From: Campylobacter curvus | Lineage (GTDB): Bacteria > Campylobacterota > Campylobacteria > Campylobacterales > Campylobacteraceae | NCBI RefSeq assembly: GCF_013372125.1 | Contig: NZ_CP053826.1 | Span: 558,001-622,000, forward strand | Direction: 5' to 3' | DNA length: 64,000 nt | Shown: piece by piece, positions 45,701 through 53,332 of the stretch | Position numbering within the stretch: position 1 is the stretch's first letter | Layout: every line of letters begins with the position of its first letter | Translations under genes and position numbers: made by a program | Notes under the pieces: generated by a model | Databases searched by the model: none | What the model was told of the DNA's origin: nothing | The model's input: the letters and a program-made list of their open reading frames with translations, nothing else

Positions 45701-46323
45701 AGATCAAATACACCCTCAGCTCGGAATTTGAAAATTTACCGCAAAGCGCCGAGATCTTGGTCGTCGGCAAGATCGAGGACTTTAGCACACGTATAACAAA
45801 GAGCGGCAAAAAAATGGGCACGATAAACGTGCTTGACTTTCACGGCAACATCGAGATCGCGATATTTGAACGCGAGCTTGCAAATGTCGAGGACGTTTGG
45901 AGCGACGGCGTGAAGCGCGATCTACCTTATGCTTTTAAGATCAATATCTCTCGCGACGATCAGTTCGTGAGGACGAATTTAAACGAATTTTACTCCCTCG
46001 AAGATGCTGTAAATTTAGACTTTAAAACAAGGCAGATAAGGCAGGGCAATAAATTTTCAAGAGCCGCCGCAAACAGCGCCGAGCCTGTTAAGGTCAGAAA
46101 CTACGGCGTTTTAGAGATACTCTTGAATCTAAATGAGCTAAATAAGCACAAGATCGCTGAAATTTATCATCTAGCCTTTACAAGGCATGCTCTAGGCAAC
46201 GAAAAGCGACTGGTTCTAAAGATAAAGAATGAAAATGCGGGCGAAATTTTGGTCTATAACACGAGCTTTTTGGTAAATGACGAGCTTGGTAGCGAGATAG
46301 AAAAGCTAGCCTTAGGGGCGTGA
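42718..46323 (+). CDS. dnaE: DNA polymerase III alpha subunit
   Basis: Replicative polymerase, 1201 residues. N-terminal PHP domain ([22 protein letters not shown]), polymerase core with the catalytic acidic motif PDIDVDF (Asp425, Asp427, Asp429 area), [23 protein letters not shown] just before it, and [19 protein letters not shown] in the fingers. After about 970 come an OB-fold ([22 protein letters not shown]) and a C-terminal clamp/tau-binding tail. Slightly longer than the E. coli enzyme, as is usual in Campylobacter. AAGGAAGC precedes the ATG. Confidence 0.97.
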   Translation: [1201 protein letters not shown]

Positions 46324-46345
46324 GCGGCGATTTAAAGGAGAAAAA

Positions 46346-46902
46346 ATGAAAAACGTCTTAGTCGTCTCGGGTCATCCCGATGTCAAAAACTCATTTGCAA
46401 ACAAGATCATTTTGGAGGAATTTACAAAAATTTCACCGATGTGAGGATCGAGGAGCTTGGCAAGCTCTATCCTGATTTTAAGATAGACGTGAAAGCCAAG
46501 CAAGAGCGCCTTATGAAGGCCGATGTCATCGTGCTTCAGTTTCCGTTTTTCTGGTATAGTGTGCCGTCTTTGATGCAAAAATGGTTCGAGGATGTGCTAG
46601 TGCATGGCTTCTCACACGGCAGCACTGGCGATAAGCTAAAGGGTAAAATTTTGATTGCTTCATTTACGAGCGGAGCGCCTGAAGAGATGTATAAAAAAGG
46701 CGCTTTGCAAAATCATGAAGTAGGCGAGTTCCTGATCCCGCTTGAGCAGCTTGCGAGCCTGACCGGCATGAAATGGGGCGGATATGTTTATAGTGGCGGA
46801 CTATCGTATGCTAGCCGTAATGACGAAGCCAAACTCGCTCAAATGCGCGCCAAAGCCAAAGAACACGCGGCAAGACTAAATGAATTCATAAAAAATTTAT
46901 AG
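46346..46902 (+). pseudogene. NAD(P)H-dependent oxidoreductase (flavodoxin fold), frameshifted
   Basis: ATG 46346 (after AAAGGAG) opens MKNVLVVSGHPDVKNSFANK, the FMN-binding start of MdaB/KefF-like quinone reductases, but this frame stops at TGA 46442. The rest of the protein is in the next frame: FTDVRIEELGKLYPDFKIDVK, then VIVLQFPFFWYSVPSLMQKWFEDVLVHGFSHG (family signature) and WGGYVYSGGLSYASR, to TAA 46902. Adding one A to the A5 tract at 46426-46430 would join both parts into about 185 residues. Either a true frameshift, slipped-strand variation or a sequencing error. An unbroken version would reduce quinones or similar with NADPH. Confidence 0.75.
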
Positions 46903-46910
46903 AAGAAAAG

Positions 46911-47209
46911 ATGTATCTGATAAATATCACTTTAAAGATGGAAAAAGTGCCTGCGGACAAGGCTGAAGCGATGTTTGAGCGCCACCGCGAATGGTTTGGT
47001 AAAAATTTTTCAAGGAGGGCAAATTCGTGCTGCTTGGACTGTATCAGGACGAGCCGCATGCGGGCATCATCATCGCAAACCTAAAGGATAGAGCCGAGCT
47101 TGATAAAATTTTGGCCGAAGACGTTTATCTTCCTGATATGGCGGAGTATGAGATAAGAGAATTTAAAGCCGCGATGGCTGCCGATCTAAGCGCCTTTGCA
47201 GGAAAATGA
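46911..47209 (+). pseudogene. YciI-like protein, frameshifted
   Basis: ATG 46911 opens MYLINITLKMEKVPADKAEA, then HREWFGK, and then leaves the right frame (stop TAA 47082-47084). The remaining sequence continues in the next frame: EGKFVLLGLYQDEPHAGIIIANLKD, then AELDKILAEDVYLPDMAEYEIREF to TGA 47209. The product is about 99 residues of the YciI/DGPF ferredoxin-like fold. One extra A in the A5 of GGTAAAAATTTTTC (46998-47011) would give GKKFFKEGKFV and a whole protein. It follows the frameshifted oxidoreductase by 8 bp, so the two form one unit. Function of YciI-like proteins is largely unknown. Confidence 0.7.
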
Positions 47210-47232
47210 TAAATCTAAACTAAGGAGCGAAA

Positions 47233-47601
47233 ATGAAAGGCAAAATTTTAGCGTTAGCAGTTCTGGGTGGTTTGCTGGCAGGCTGCGCCACTTCGCAGGG
47301 AAAAATGACTGGCAACGATAGAGACGCTCACGGATGTATCGGCTCGGCCGGTTATAGCTACTCGTTTTTACGAGGCGAATGCGTCCAGCCCTTTGAGGTC
47401 ACTCAGGCGAGGCTGGATGATCCTGATAACGATACTTTGGCGATATATCTGCTATTTTCCAGTGACAAAAAGCTAGTCGAGGTCTTTGGCGCAAGCTTGC
47501 CTGAAAATAGGGTCTTGCAGCAAAACCCTAGCGGCTACGCCTCAAAAGACGGCAAGATCCGTTTAGTAAGAGGCACAAAGGGGCTAAAACTCGTAAAATG
47601 A
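47233..47601 (+). CDS. Small lipoprotein, unknown
   Basis: 122 residues. Signal peptide with lipobox LLAGC (Cys18), AAGGAG before ATG. The mature part contains GCIGSAGYSYSFLRGECVQPFE, where two Cys may form a disulphide, followed by a strand-rich region (LAIYLLFSSDKKLVEVFGASLPENRVLQQ). The CIGSAGYSYS..  R.ECVQPFE pattern resembles small Gram-negative lipoproteins that carry a lysozyme-like inhibitor module; this is only an impression. Convergent with the hydrolase gene, 4 bp between stops. Confidence 0.8.
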   Translation: MKGKILALAVLGGLLAGCATSQGKMTGNDRDAHGCIGSAGYSYSFLRGECVQPFEVTQARLDDPDNDTLAIYLLFSSDKKLVEVFGASLPENRVLQQNPSGYASKDGKIRLVRGTKGLKLVK

Positions 47602-47605
47602 TCGC

Positions 47606-48286
47606 TCAAACGATGTCTTTTACGACCTTTGCGCCAAGCCCTATGCTCATATGATGTAAAAATATTAAATGATACAAATCTCCGTCATGCTGCGGCGAGT
47701 CGTAGGTCTGCACGAGAGCGTCTGGGACTATGACACGGCGCTTGATGTCGTGCTCGTTGGCTTGAAGTTTTAGGTGAGATACCAGCTGATAGACGCATAG
47801 ATCGGTGCAGTCGCCAAAGATGACGAAGGTATCGATCTGCGGATTTTGCGCGATGAAGTCGTTAAATCCTTTGCAAAATGCCGAGCTTAGCGAATTTTTC
47901 TTAAAAATTTTCATCTCTTTATAAAAATCCAAATTTTTTAGCTCGTCTATCGTCTCGGCCTCCTTGCCACCTTTTATAGCGTGTGGCGGGAAGTCGCTAA
48001 ATTCCGCGCAATTTTCATCGTGACTATCCTCTATGAGGACGAAATTTTTAAGATGGAAGTCATCGTGTGCTATTTTAAAAGTTTGAGCGAGCTTTGAAGC
48101 GATAGCAGCGCACCTTGGGCTAGAAAGCGTACCCTCATGACAAAAGCCATTTATCATATCCACACTGATAAAGGCGACATTGTGCGCACCGTTTTTAAAA
48201 ATTTCATCAAATTTAAGTGGTTTTAGCCCCTCGTGCCATCTTTTGATACTGACTATGAAGTCAGCCTCTTTTTGCGTTAAATTCAT
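47606..48286 (-). CDS. Isochorismatase-like cysteine hydrolase (nicotinamidase type)
   Basis: 226 residues with the cysteine-hydrolase triad: Asp in VAFISVDMINGFCHEG (near 38), Lys in PPHAIKGGKEAETI (near 100) and Cys in FVIFGDCTDLCVYQLV (near 165). Family members hydrolyse nicotinamide, N-carbamoyl compounds or isochorismate. The DMINGFC start and cis-peptide GDCTDLCV suggest the nicotinamidase-like branch. It overlaps the flgS stop by four bases and is downstream of it on the same strand. Confidence 0.85.
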   Translation of the reverse strand: MNLTQKEADFIVSIKRWHEGLKPLKFDEIFKNGAHNVAFISVDMINGFCHEGTLSSPRCAAIASKLAQTFKIAHDDFHLKNFVLIEDSHDENCAEFSDFPPHAIKGGKEAETIDELKNLDFYKEMKIFKKNSLSSAFCKGFNDFIAQNPQIDTFVIFGDCTDLCVYQLVSHLKLQANEHDIKRRVIVPDALVQTYDSPQHDGDLYHLIFLHHMSIGLGAKVVKDIV

Positions 48287-49281
48287 TGTTTATCCTTAAA
48301 TATTGGTAAATTTACATAAAACGCCTTTGGTTCTAGCGTCACCTCGATGCTGCCCTTGTGCGCGGCGATGATCTGCACGCAAAGTGCTAGACCTAGCCCG
48401 TTGCCCTTTTGCTTACTCGTTTTAAACGGTTCAAAGACCGCACCTTTGTCCTTTATACTAACTCCGCTGTCGTAGAGGTAAAATTTATGCTCTTTGTCCG
48501 TTTTCTCGTATCTTAGGCTGATCTCGCCGCTCTCGTCGTCGCTTTCCTCGATCGCATCTACGGCGTTAAAGAGCAGGTTTTGAAAGACCATGGCGAGCAG
48601 GTCCTTATCGCCATTGTAAAAGCCGCTCTCAAAGCCTAAATTTATATCGATATCCTTTGAATAAGCGTAGTATCTAAGCGCTTCCTCGCATTCACTCTTA
48701 AGCTCCAGGAAGTTGAAAACTCCGGCGTTTATCTGCACACCTTTGGTGAAAAGTAGCGTCGCTTTTATGATACGTTCGACCCGCCAGATCGCCCTTTGTA
48801 TCTCGCTGGCGATGGGCTGCGTTTTAGCGTCGGCTCGTTTTAAAAGAGTGGAAGCGAGCAGGGAGACCGAACCTATGGGGTTTCTGATCTCGTGAGCCAG
48901 GTGCGCGGCCACTTGACCCATGGAGACTAGGCGCTCGTTGCGTTTTTGCTCGGTGATATCGACTGCCGAGACGATTTTTTTGCCGTCTTTATCGGCGATC
49001 TTTACGAGATAGACGGCCCCGCGAAATTCTATCTCCTGATCACTGCTGAAATTTATATGCTTAAAAAGCTCGCTCTTTTTTGCGGCTTGCGAATTTTGCA
49101 AAAAGAGGCTGCCGTCATCATTTAACACCCAAAGTGCGGTCGGCATGACATCGACCACGTCCTTCACTATCTTTTGTAGATTTTCATACGAGGCATGCAG
49201 GTTCTTATACTCTTGCTCAATGAGGTAGGTTTGCTCTATCAGGCTTTTTAGCCCGTCTTGTATGTCTTTTTGCTCACTCAT
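48283..49281 (-). CDS. flgS: Sensor histidine kinase controlling flagellar genes (FlgS)
   Basis: 332-residue cytoplasmic kinase without membrane helices: N-terminal coiled coil and PAS-like domain (about 40-112, LWVLNDDGSLFLQNSQAA), phosphoacceptor His130 in HLAHEIRNPIGS, and an HATPase domain with N box (VFQNLLFNAVDAIEE), G1 (YDSGVSIKDKG) and G2 (KQKGNGLGLALCVQII). In Campylobacter, FlgS phosphorylates FlgR to activate sigma54 flagellar genes after sensing the export apparatus and rotor. Identity rests on the soluble layout and my recall of the C. jejuni protein. No response regulator is adjacent. The stop of the upstream DUF234 gene overlaps its start by 8 bp. Confidence 0.85.
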   Translation of the reverse strand: MSEQKDIQDGLKSLIEQTYLIEQEYKNLHASYENLQKIVKDVVDVMPTALWVLNDDGSLFLQNSQAAKKSELFKHINFSSDQEIEFRGAVYLVKIADKDGKKIVSAVDITEQKRNERLVSMGQVAAHLAHEIRNPIGSVSLLASTLLKRADAKTQPIASEIQRAIWRVERIIKATLLFTKGVQINAGVFNFLELKSECEEALRYYAYSKDIDINLGFESGFYNGDKDLLAMVFQNLLFNAVDAIEESDDESGEISLRYEKTDKEHKFYLYDSGVSIKDKGAVFEPFKTSKQKGNGLGLALCVQIIAAHKGSIEVTLEPKAFYVNLPIFKDKQ

Positions 49282-50113
49282 TTATCAGCTCCTCGAAGTC
49301 CTTTATCTCGTATAGTCTCACGCGCTCGTCTTTTAGGCTCAAAAGCTCCTTGCTAAAGCCGCTTTTTGAAAACAGCGCGATGATGTCAGGCGCGATGCCA
49401 AGCTTGGCGCATTTATAAAGCAATAAATTCAGCACGTTTTTACAGACCTTACGCTCTTTGTATTTGGCTTCACCCACGATTATTTTGTCATCTATCCTAA
49501 AAAGCATGTCTATCTCGACATCTTTTTTCCAAAAGCTACTTAGCAAGATACCTTGTATGCCGAATTTCTTCGCCATCAGCTCTCCGCAAAGCATCTCATA
49601 TCCAAGGCTTGCGTATTCGTCAAATCCCGCTCTTATGAGCACTAAAATTTCATCTTTTTTGCCTGATTTCAGTGCCTCTAAATTCGGCTCTATGAATCTA
49701 AACCAAAACCTTGAAAAATGGCTACTAAAGTGGATCTTGTCTTCTACCCTATATCTGCGCTCGCTCTTTTTTAGGTTTTGATTTTTCTGCCTTTTGGCAG
49801 GCTGTTCGCGGCTCTTTTCTATGAGTAAAAATTCCTTTTGCAAAAGCGTAGCGTATACTTTATTGGCTATCGTTTGGGGTAAAATTTTATGGACGCGAAA
49901 CCTTTTCCTATCGCTTCTAGCTAGCTTGATGAGCGCTATTTTTATAGCGTTGTCGACATCGCTTTCAAAGTAAAATCTAGGCATCAAAGCCTTATAATCA
50001 TCTAAAATTTCATGTTCTATGGCTTCAAAAACGTCGTAATAAGCACCATTTAGCATAAATTCGTCAAATACAAAGTGAAATTTGATGAGCTCCTCGATAT
50101 CAAGGTGCTTCAT
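49274..50113 (-). CDS. DUF234-type nuclease-fold protein upstream of flgS
   Basis: 279 residues. The middle FSRFWFRFIEPNLEALKSGKKDEIL resembles the DUF234 signature that follows archaeal-type ATPase domains, and the end has a PD-(D/E)xK-like core: VEIDMLFRIDDKIIVGEAKYKERKV (Asp, then E-A-K). The ATPase half is missing; residues 1-115 are helical instead. A catalytically complete motif would allow DNA or RNA binding/cleavage, but no activity is known to me. It overlaps flgS by 8 bp and is probably co-transcribed with it. Confidence 0.75.
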   Translation of the reverse strand: MKHLDIEELIKFHFVFDEFMLNGAYYDVFEAIEHEILDDYKALMPRFYFESDVDNAIKIALIKLARSDRKRFRVHKILPQTIANKVYATLLQKEFLLIEKSREQPAKRQKNQNLKKSERRYRVEDKIHFSSHFSRFWFRFIEPNLEALKSGKKDEILVLIRAGFDEYASLGYEMLCGELMAKKFGIQGILLSSFWKKDVEIDMLFRIDDKIIVGEAKYKERKVCKNVLNLLLYKCAKLGIAPDIIALFSKSGFSKELLSLKDERVRLYEIKDFEELINE

Positions 50114-50222
50114 GCGTTCGTATGTCGATCTTAGCGATTTGATTTTTGACTCCTTTGCTCGGTCATTGTAACATAAAATTTAGCAAAAAGGGCTATAATA
50201 AAGCTCAAATTTTAAAGGCTTT

Positions 50223-51554
50223 TTGTTGGTAAATTTAGAACACATCAGAAAAAACATAATCCTAAAAAACGGCGTGCACTATTTTGACTACACGGCCTCG
50301 GGGCTTGCGTATAAAGATATCGAGGAGCAGATGATGCAAGTGCTCAAAACCTACGCCAACACGCATTCTGATAGCTCCTCAAACGCCATGAAAACGCAAA
50401 ATTTATACGAGGGTGCAAGAGCGCAGATAAAGGCTCTTTTGGGGCTTGATGATAGGTTTTATCTGTTTCCGTGCGGCTTTGGCTCTAGTGCGGCGATAAA
50501 GAAATTTCAAGAGATCATGGGGCTTTACATTCCACCAAAGACTCGTAAACGCTATGATGTGAGGACGAATACAAATTCTCCGCTTGTGATCTTAGGCCCT
50601 TACGAGCATCACTCAAACGAAGTGAGCTTTCGCGAGGCGCTTTGCGATGTCGCTAGGATACGCCTAGATAAAAACGCAGGCGTGGATCTTGAGCATTTGG
50701 AGCAAATTTTAAAGATAAACGCCGGCCGCGAGATCATAGCAAGCTTTAGCGTCGCCTCAAACGTCACTGGCGTCATTACGGATTATAAGAAAATTTACAC
50801 GATGGTAAAGGCTAGGGGTGGCATCGTCGCACTCGATGCGGCGAGCTTTAGTGCCTATGGTAACGTAGATTGCGATTATTTCGATGCACTTTTTTTATCC
50901 CCTCACAAGCTGCTTGGCGGAGTGGGTAGTTGCGGTTTGTTGGCGCTTAAGAAAATTTTGGCTGATGGCGAGGAGCCTACGTTTGCAGCTGGCGGGACGG
51001 TAAGCTACGTGAGCCGAAATTCGCATGTTTTCGTCAAAGATACCGAGCAGCTGGAGCAGGGCGGCACACCGCCTATAACGCAGCTCATACGCGCGTCTTT
51101 GGCTTACGGCCTACGAAACGAGATAGGCTTTAGCGCGATTTGTGAGAACGAGGACGAGCTTGGCAGATATTTTGAAAAGCGCCTGAACGAGATCCCGCAG
51201 GTAATCAACTACTGCCCAAGAGAGCTCAAGCGCCTGCCGATATTTGCGTTTAACGTAAAGGGCGTCTCTCCTTATGATTTCGCCTCGATCTTGAGCAATG
51301 ACTTTGGTATCCAAACGAGAGCAGGGTGCGCTTGCGCCGGGCCCTACGGACACGAGCTTTTGGGACTTAAAGACGATGCGCCGCTAGCCGCTAAGCCGGG
51401 CTGGGTGCGCGTGAGCCTACATTATACGCATACGTTTGATGATATCGACTATCTGATAAGCGCCATCAAAAAAAGTATCGAAAGATACAGCATACTGACT
51501 GCAAACGACAGAGCGCGCCTACCAAGCGAGCAAGAGCCCGGCGGCTGCATATAG
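50223..51554 (+). CDS. Class V aminotransferase (cysteine desulfurase-like PLP enzyme)
   Basis: 443-residue fold type I PLP enzyme. Schiff-base lysine in LFLSPHKLLGGVGSCGLLAL (near 230), PLP-phosphate and Asp contacts in ASNVTGVITDYKKI and GGIVALDAASFSAYG, and a C-terminal Cys motif QTRAGCACAGPYGHELLG (near 365-382), like the active-site loop of CsdA/SufS-type enzymes. HHSNEVSFREAL is the usual substrate segment. Starts at TTG 50223 (or the next TTG) after AAAGG. It could be a cysteine desulfurase-like lyase, but SufS/NifS partners are absent nearby, so substrate is open. Confidence 0.88.
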   Translation: MLVNLEHIRKNIILKNGVHYFDYTASGLAYKDIEEQMMQVLKTYANTHSDSSSNAMKTQNLYEGARAQIKALLGLDDRFYLFPCGFGSSAAIKKFQEIMGLYIPPKTRKRYDVRTNTNSPLVILGPYEHHSNEVSFREALCDVARIRLDKNAGVDLEHLEQILKINAGREIIASFSVASNVTGVITDYKKIYTMVKARGGIVALDAASFSAYGNVDCDYFDALFLSPHKLLGGVGSCGLLALKKILADGEEPTFAAGGTVSYVSRNSHVFVKDTEQLEQGGTPPITQLIRASLAYGLRNEIGFSAICENEDELGRYFEKRLNEIPQVINYCPRELKRLPIFAFNVKGVSPYDFASILSNDFGIQTRAGCACAGPYGHELLGLKDDAPLAAKPGWVRVSLHYTHTFDDIDYLISAIKKSIERYSILTANDRARLPSEQEPGGCI

Positions 51555-51614
51555 CGGGCGAATTTAAAATTTTAAAGGCCATGGCCTGAGATATCAAAAT
51601 AGGTAATAATACAA

Positions 51615-51913
51615 GGCTCTATTATAATAAATCATTTACACTTGCTTCGCTTCTGCTTTGCAGTTGCAAACGAAGTGAAGCAAAAACCCTGTTCGCTCCA
51701 AGAGCGACCTAGTACGGACGCGAACAGGGTTTGCACGGAGCGAATAGCCGAACATATAGCACGCTCTGCTTGCAGTTGCAAACGAAGTGAAGCAAAAATT
51801 AGCGGTCAGCTGCCGCTTCCCTTAATTTCGGCGGCGATAGCGTCGCTTCATAAGGTTTGACTTCGCTAGAATGTTTAAAATTTTAAAAATCAATACTTCA
51901 TTAAGGCAAAGCC
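51615..51913. repeat. Dispersed intergenic repeat, copy C (inverted relative to A and B)
   Basis: Fills the 410 bp between the aminotransferase and thiE. It begins GGCTCTATTATAATA, matching the inverted right ends of copy B, and ends near AAGGCAAAGCC. Reverse-complemented it shows the core AGCGAAGTCAAACCTTATG, GAAGCGACGCTATCGCCGCC, and CGTGCTATATGTTCGGCTA shared with copy B. Inside, a 28-bp sequence is repeated exactly at 51659-51686 and 51771-51798, and AAACCCTGTTCGC (51684-51696) is inverted at 51720-51732. An ORF of 72 codons inside is not credible as a gene. Confidence 0.75.
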
Positions 51914-51964
51914 AAAACAAATTAAGTCTATCATTTTACAATTCGCAGGTGCCGTGTCTTAGCT

Positions 51965-52570
51965 TTACTTCATCGCTCGTTTGAGCCGTGCTAAATTCTC
52001 GCCTATAGATTTTGGGCGATAAACAGCGTTTATGACGGCTATGAGATCTATCTTGAGGACTGAAATTTGTGCGATATTCGAGGCGTTTATGCCTCCTATG
52101 GCGCATATCGGGATATTTAAAATTTCTTTTGCTTGCTTTATGGTCTCAAGTGGGCAAATGACTGCGTCAGGCTTTGTCCGGCTTTTGAAAACCGAGCCAA
52201 AAGCCACGTAGCTAGCGCCATTTTGCTGCGCTTTTAGCGCTAAATTCAGATCGTTGTAGCAGCTCGCCCCGATAAATGCATCGTTTCCTAAAATTTCACG
52301 AGCCGAGCTTATATCCATATCATCGATGCCGATATGAACGCACTTTGCACCGATAGAAGCGGCAAATTTCACATCATCGTTCACGATAAATTTCGCTTCA
52401 AAATCATCGCAAAGCGCCAGTAGCTCGCGCGCGATCTTCTCGTTTTTGACGGGTTTTTTACTTCGGTATTGAAAAAACTTGACCCCGCTTCGTAAAATTT
52501 CAGTCGCCTGAGAGATTATCGTCGCGTCTGGGGTCAGAGTGTCGTCGCTTATGGCGTAAATTTGGCTCAA
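51965..52570 (-). CDS. thiE: Thiamine phosphate synthase
   Basis: Joins HMP-PP and the thiazole phosphate to thiamine phosphate. 201-residue TIM barrel with FFQYRSKK (the usual xxQxRxK diphosphate site), CDDFEAKFIVNDDVKFAASIGAKCVHIG, GASCYNDL and PICAIGGINASNI. Overlaps the thiD stop by four bases. No thiazole genes and no TPP riboswitch in the short upstream gap. Confidence 0.93.
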   Translation of the reverse strand: MSQIYAISDDTLTPDATIISQATEILRSGVKFFQYRSKKPVKNEKIARELLALCDDFEAKFIVNDDVKFAASIGAKCVHIGIDDMDISSAREILGNDAFIGASCYNDLNLALKAQQNGASYVAFGSVFKSRTKPDAVICPLETIKQAKEILNIPICAIGGINASNIAQISVLKIDLIAVINAVYRPKSIGENLARLKRAMK

Positions 52571-53301
52571 ATTTTGACTTTATGATTTAGCAGTGTCTTG
52601 CCAAATTTCGTCTCAAGCCCCGTTTTGATCGCCTGATAGACGTAGTTTTTGGCTTTCGTGATGGACTCTTCTAGCGAAAGTCCCTGAGCCAGGCAGCAGG
52701 CTATCGCGGTCGAAAACGTGCAGCCTGCGCCGTGCATTATGAAAGGATCGGCAAGCGCGGTGGCGAAATTTAGCTGCGAGCCGTCCTTTTTGTGTAGCGT
52801 ATCTATGCTCTCGCCGTTTACGACATGCTTTTTGACGATGACATCGCAGACGAGCGAGCTAAAATCGTTGTGAAAAAGCGCCTGCGCCTCATATCTGTTT
52901 GGCGTGGCGATGGTCGCAAATTTCAAGATCTCTCTTAGGGCGTCTATGGCGTCATCTTTGATGAGCTTGACGTTTGATTTGCTGATACAAACTGGGTCTA
53001 TGACGATAGGGACGTTGAATTTCGGTAGCCATTTTTCAACGACCTTTATCGTTTGCACATCAAAGAGCATACCTATCTTTACGGCGTCGATCTCAAGCTC
53101 CTCGGTAATGCCCCTTATTTGGGAGTTCACGCAATTTGCCGGCACACTTGAAATATCGTAAGTCACTTGCGTATTTTCGCAAACAAAGACCGTCATCGCG
53201 GTCGCGCTGTAACAACCAAACGCCTCGCAGGTCTTGATATCAGCTTGCGCTCCTGCGCCTCCTGCGCTATCAGAGCCTGCTATGATGAGTATGTTTTTCA
53301 T
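52567..53301 (-). CDS. thiD: Hydroxymethylpyrimidine/phosphomethylpyrimidine kinase
   Basis: Two-step kinase making HMP-PP for ThiE. 244-residue ribokinase fold: SDSAGGAGAQADIKTCEAFGCYSATAMT (substrate end), VIDPVCISKS, TPNRYEAQALF, and the anion-hole/catalytic HGAGCTFSTAIACCLAQGLS near 190, with Cys-Thr-Phe-Ser around the catalytic position where GAGD is more common in ribokinases (GTGCT-type is normal in ThiD). Translationally coupled to thiE. Confidence 0.94.
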   Translation of the reverse strand: MKNILIIAGSDSAGGAGAQADIKTCEAFGCYSATAMTVFVCENTQVTYDISSVPANCVNSQIRGITEELEIDAVKIGMLFDVQTIKVVEKWLPKFNVPIVIDPVCISKSNVKLIKDDAIDALREILKFATIATPNRYEAQALFHNDFSSLVCDVIVKKHVVNGESIDTLHKKDGSQLNFATALADPFIMHGAGCTFSTAIACCLAQGLSLEESITKAKNYVYQAIKTGLETKFGKTLLNHKVKI

Positions 53302-53332
53302 TTTTCCCCTTGAAATTTACCGACTAAATTTA

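Noticed and set aside
46441-46902. GTG 46441 as a true start of a complete shorter oxidoreductase
   Set aside because: It lacks the FMN-binding N-terminus, which lies in frame +1 just upstream with a good ribosome site, so a frameshifted gene fits better.
51642-51860. ORF inside repeat copy C
   Set aside because: Not preserved in copies A, B or D; the open frame follows from the repeat sequence.
53302-53332. TPP riboswitch before thiD
   Set aside because: The gap is only about 30 bp and lacks the conserved CUGAGA and related motifs.
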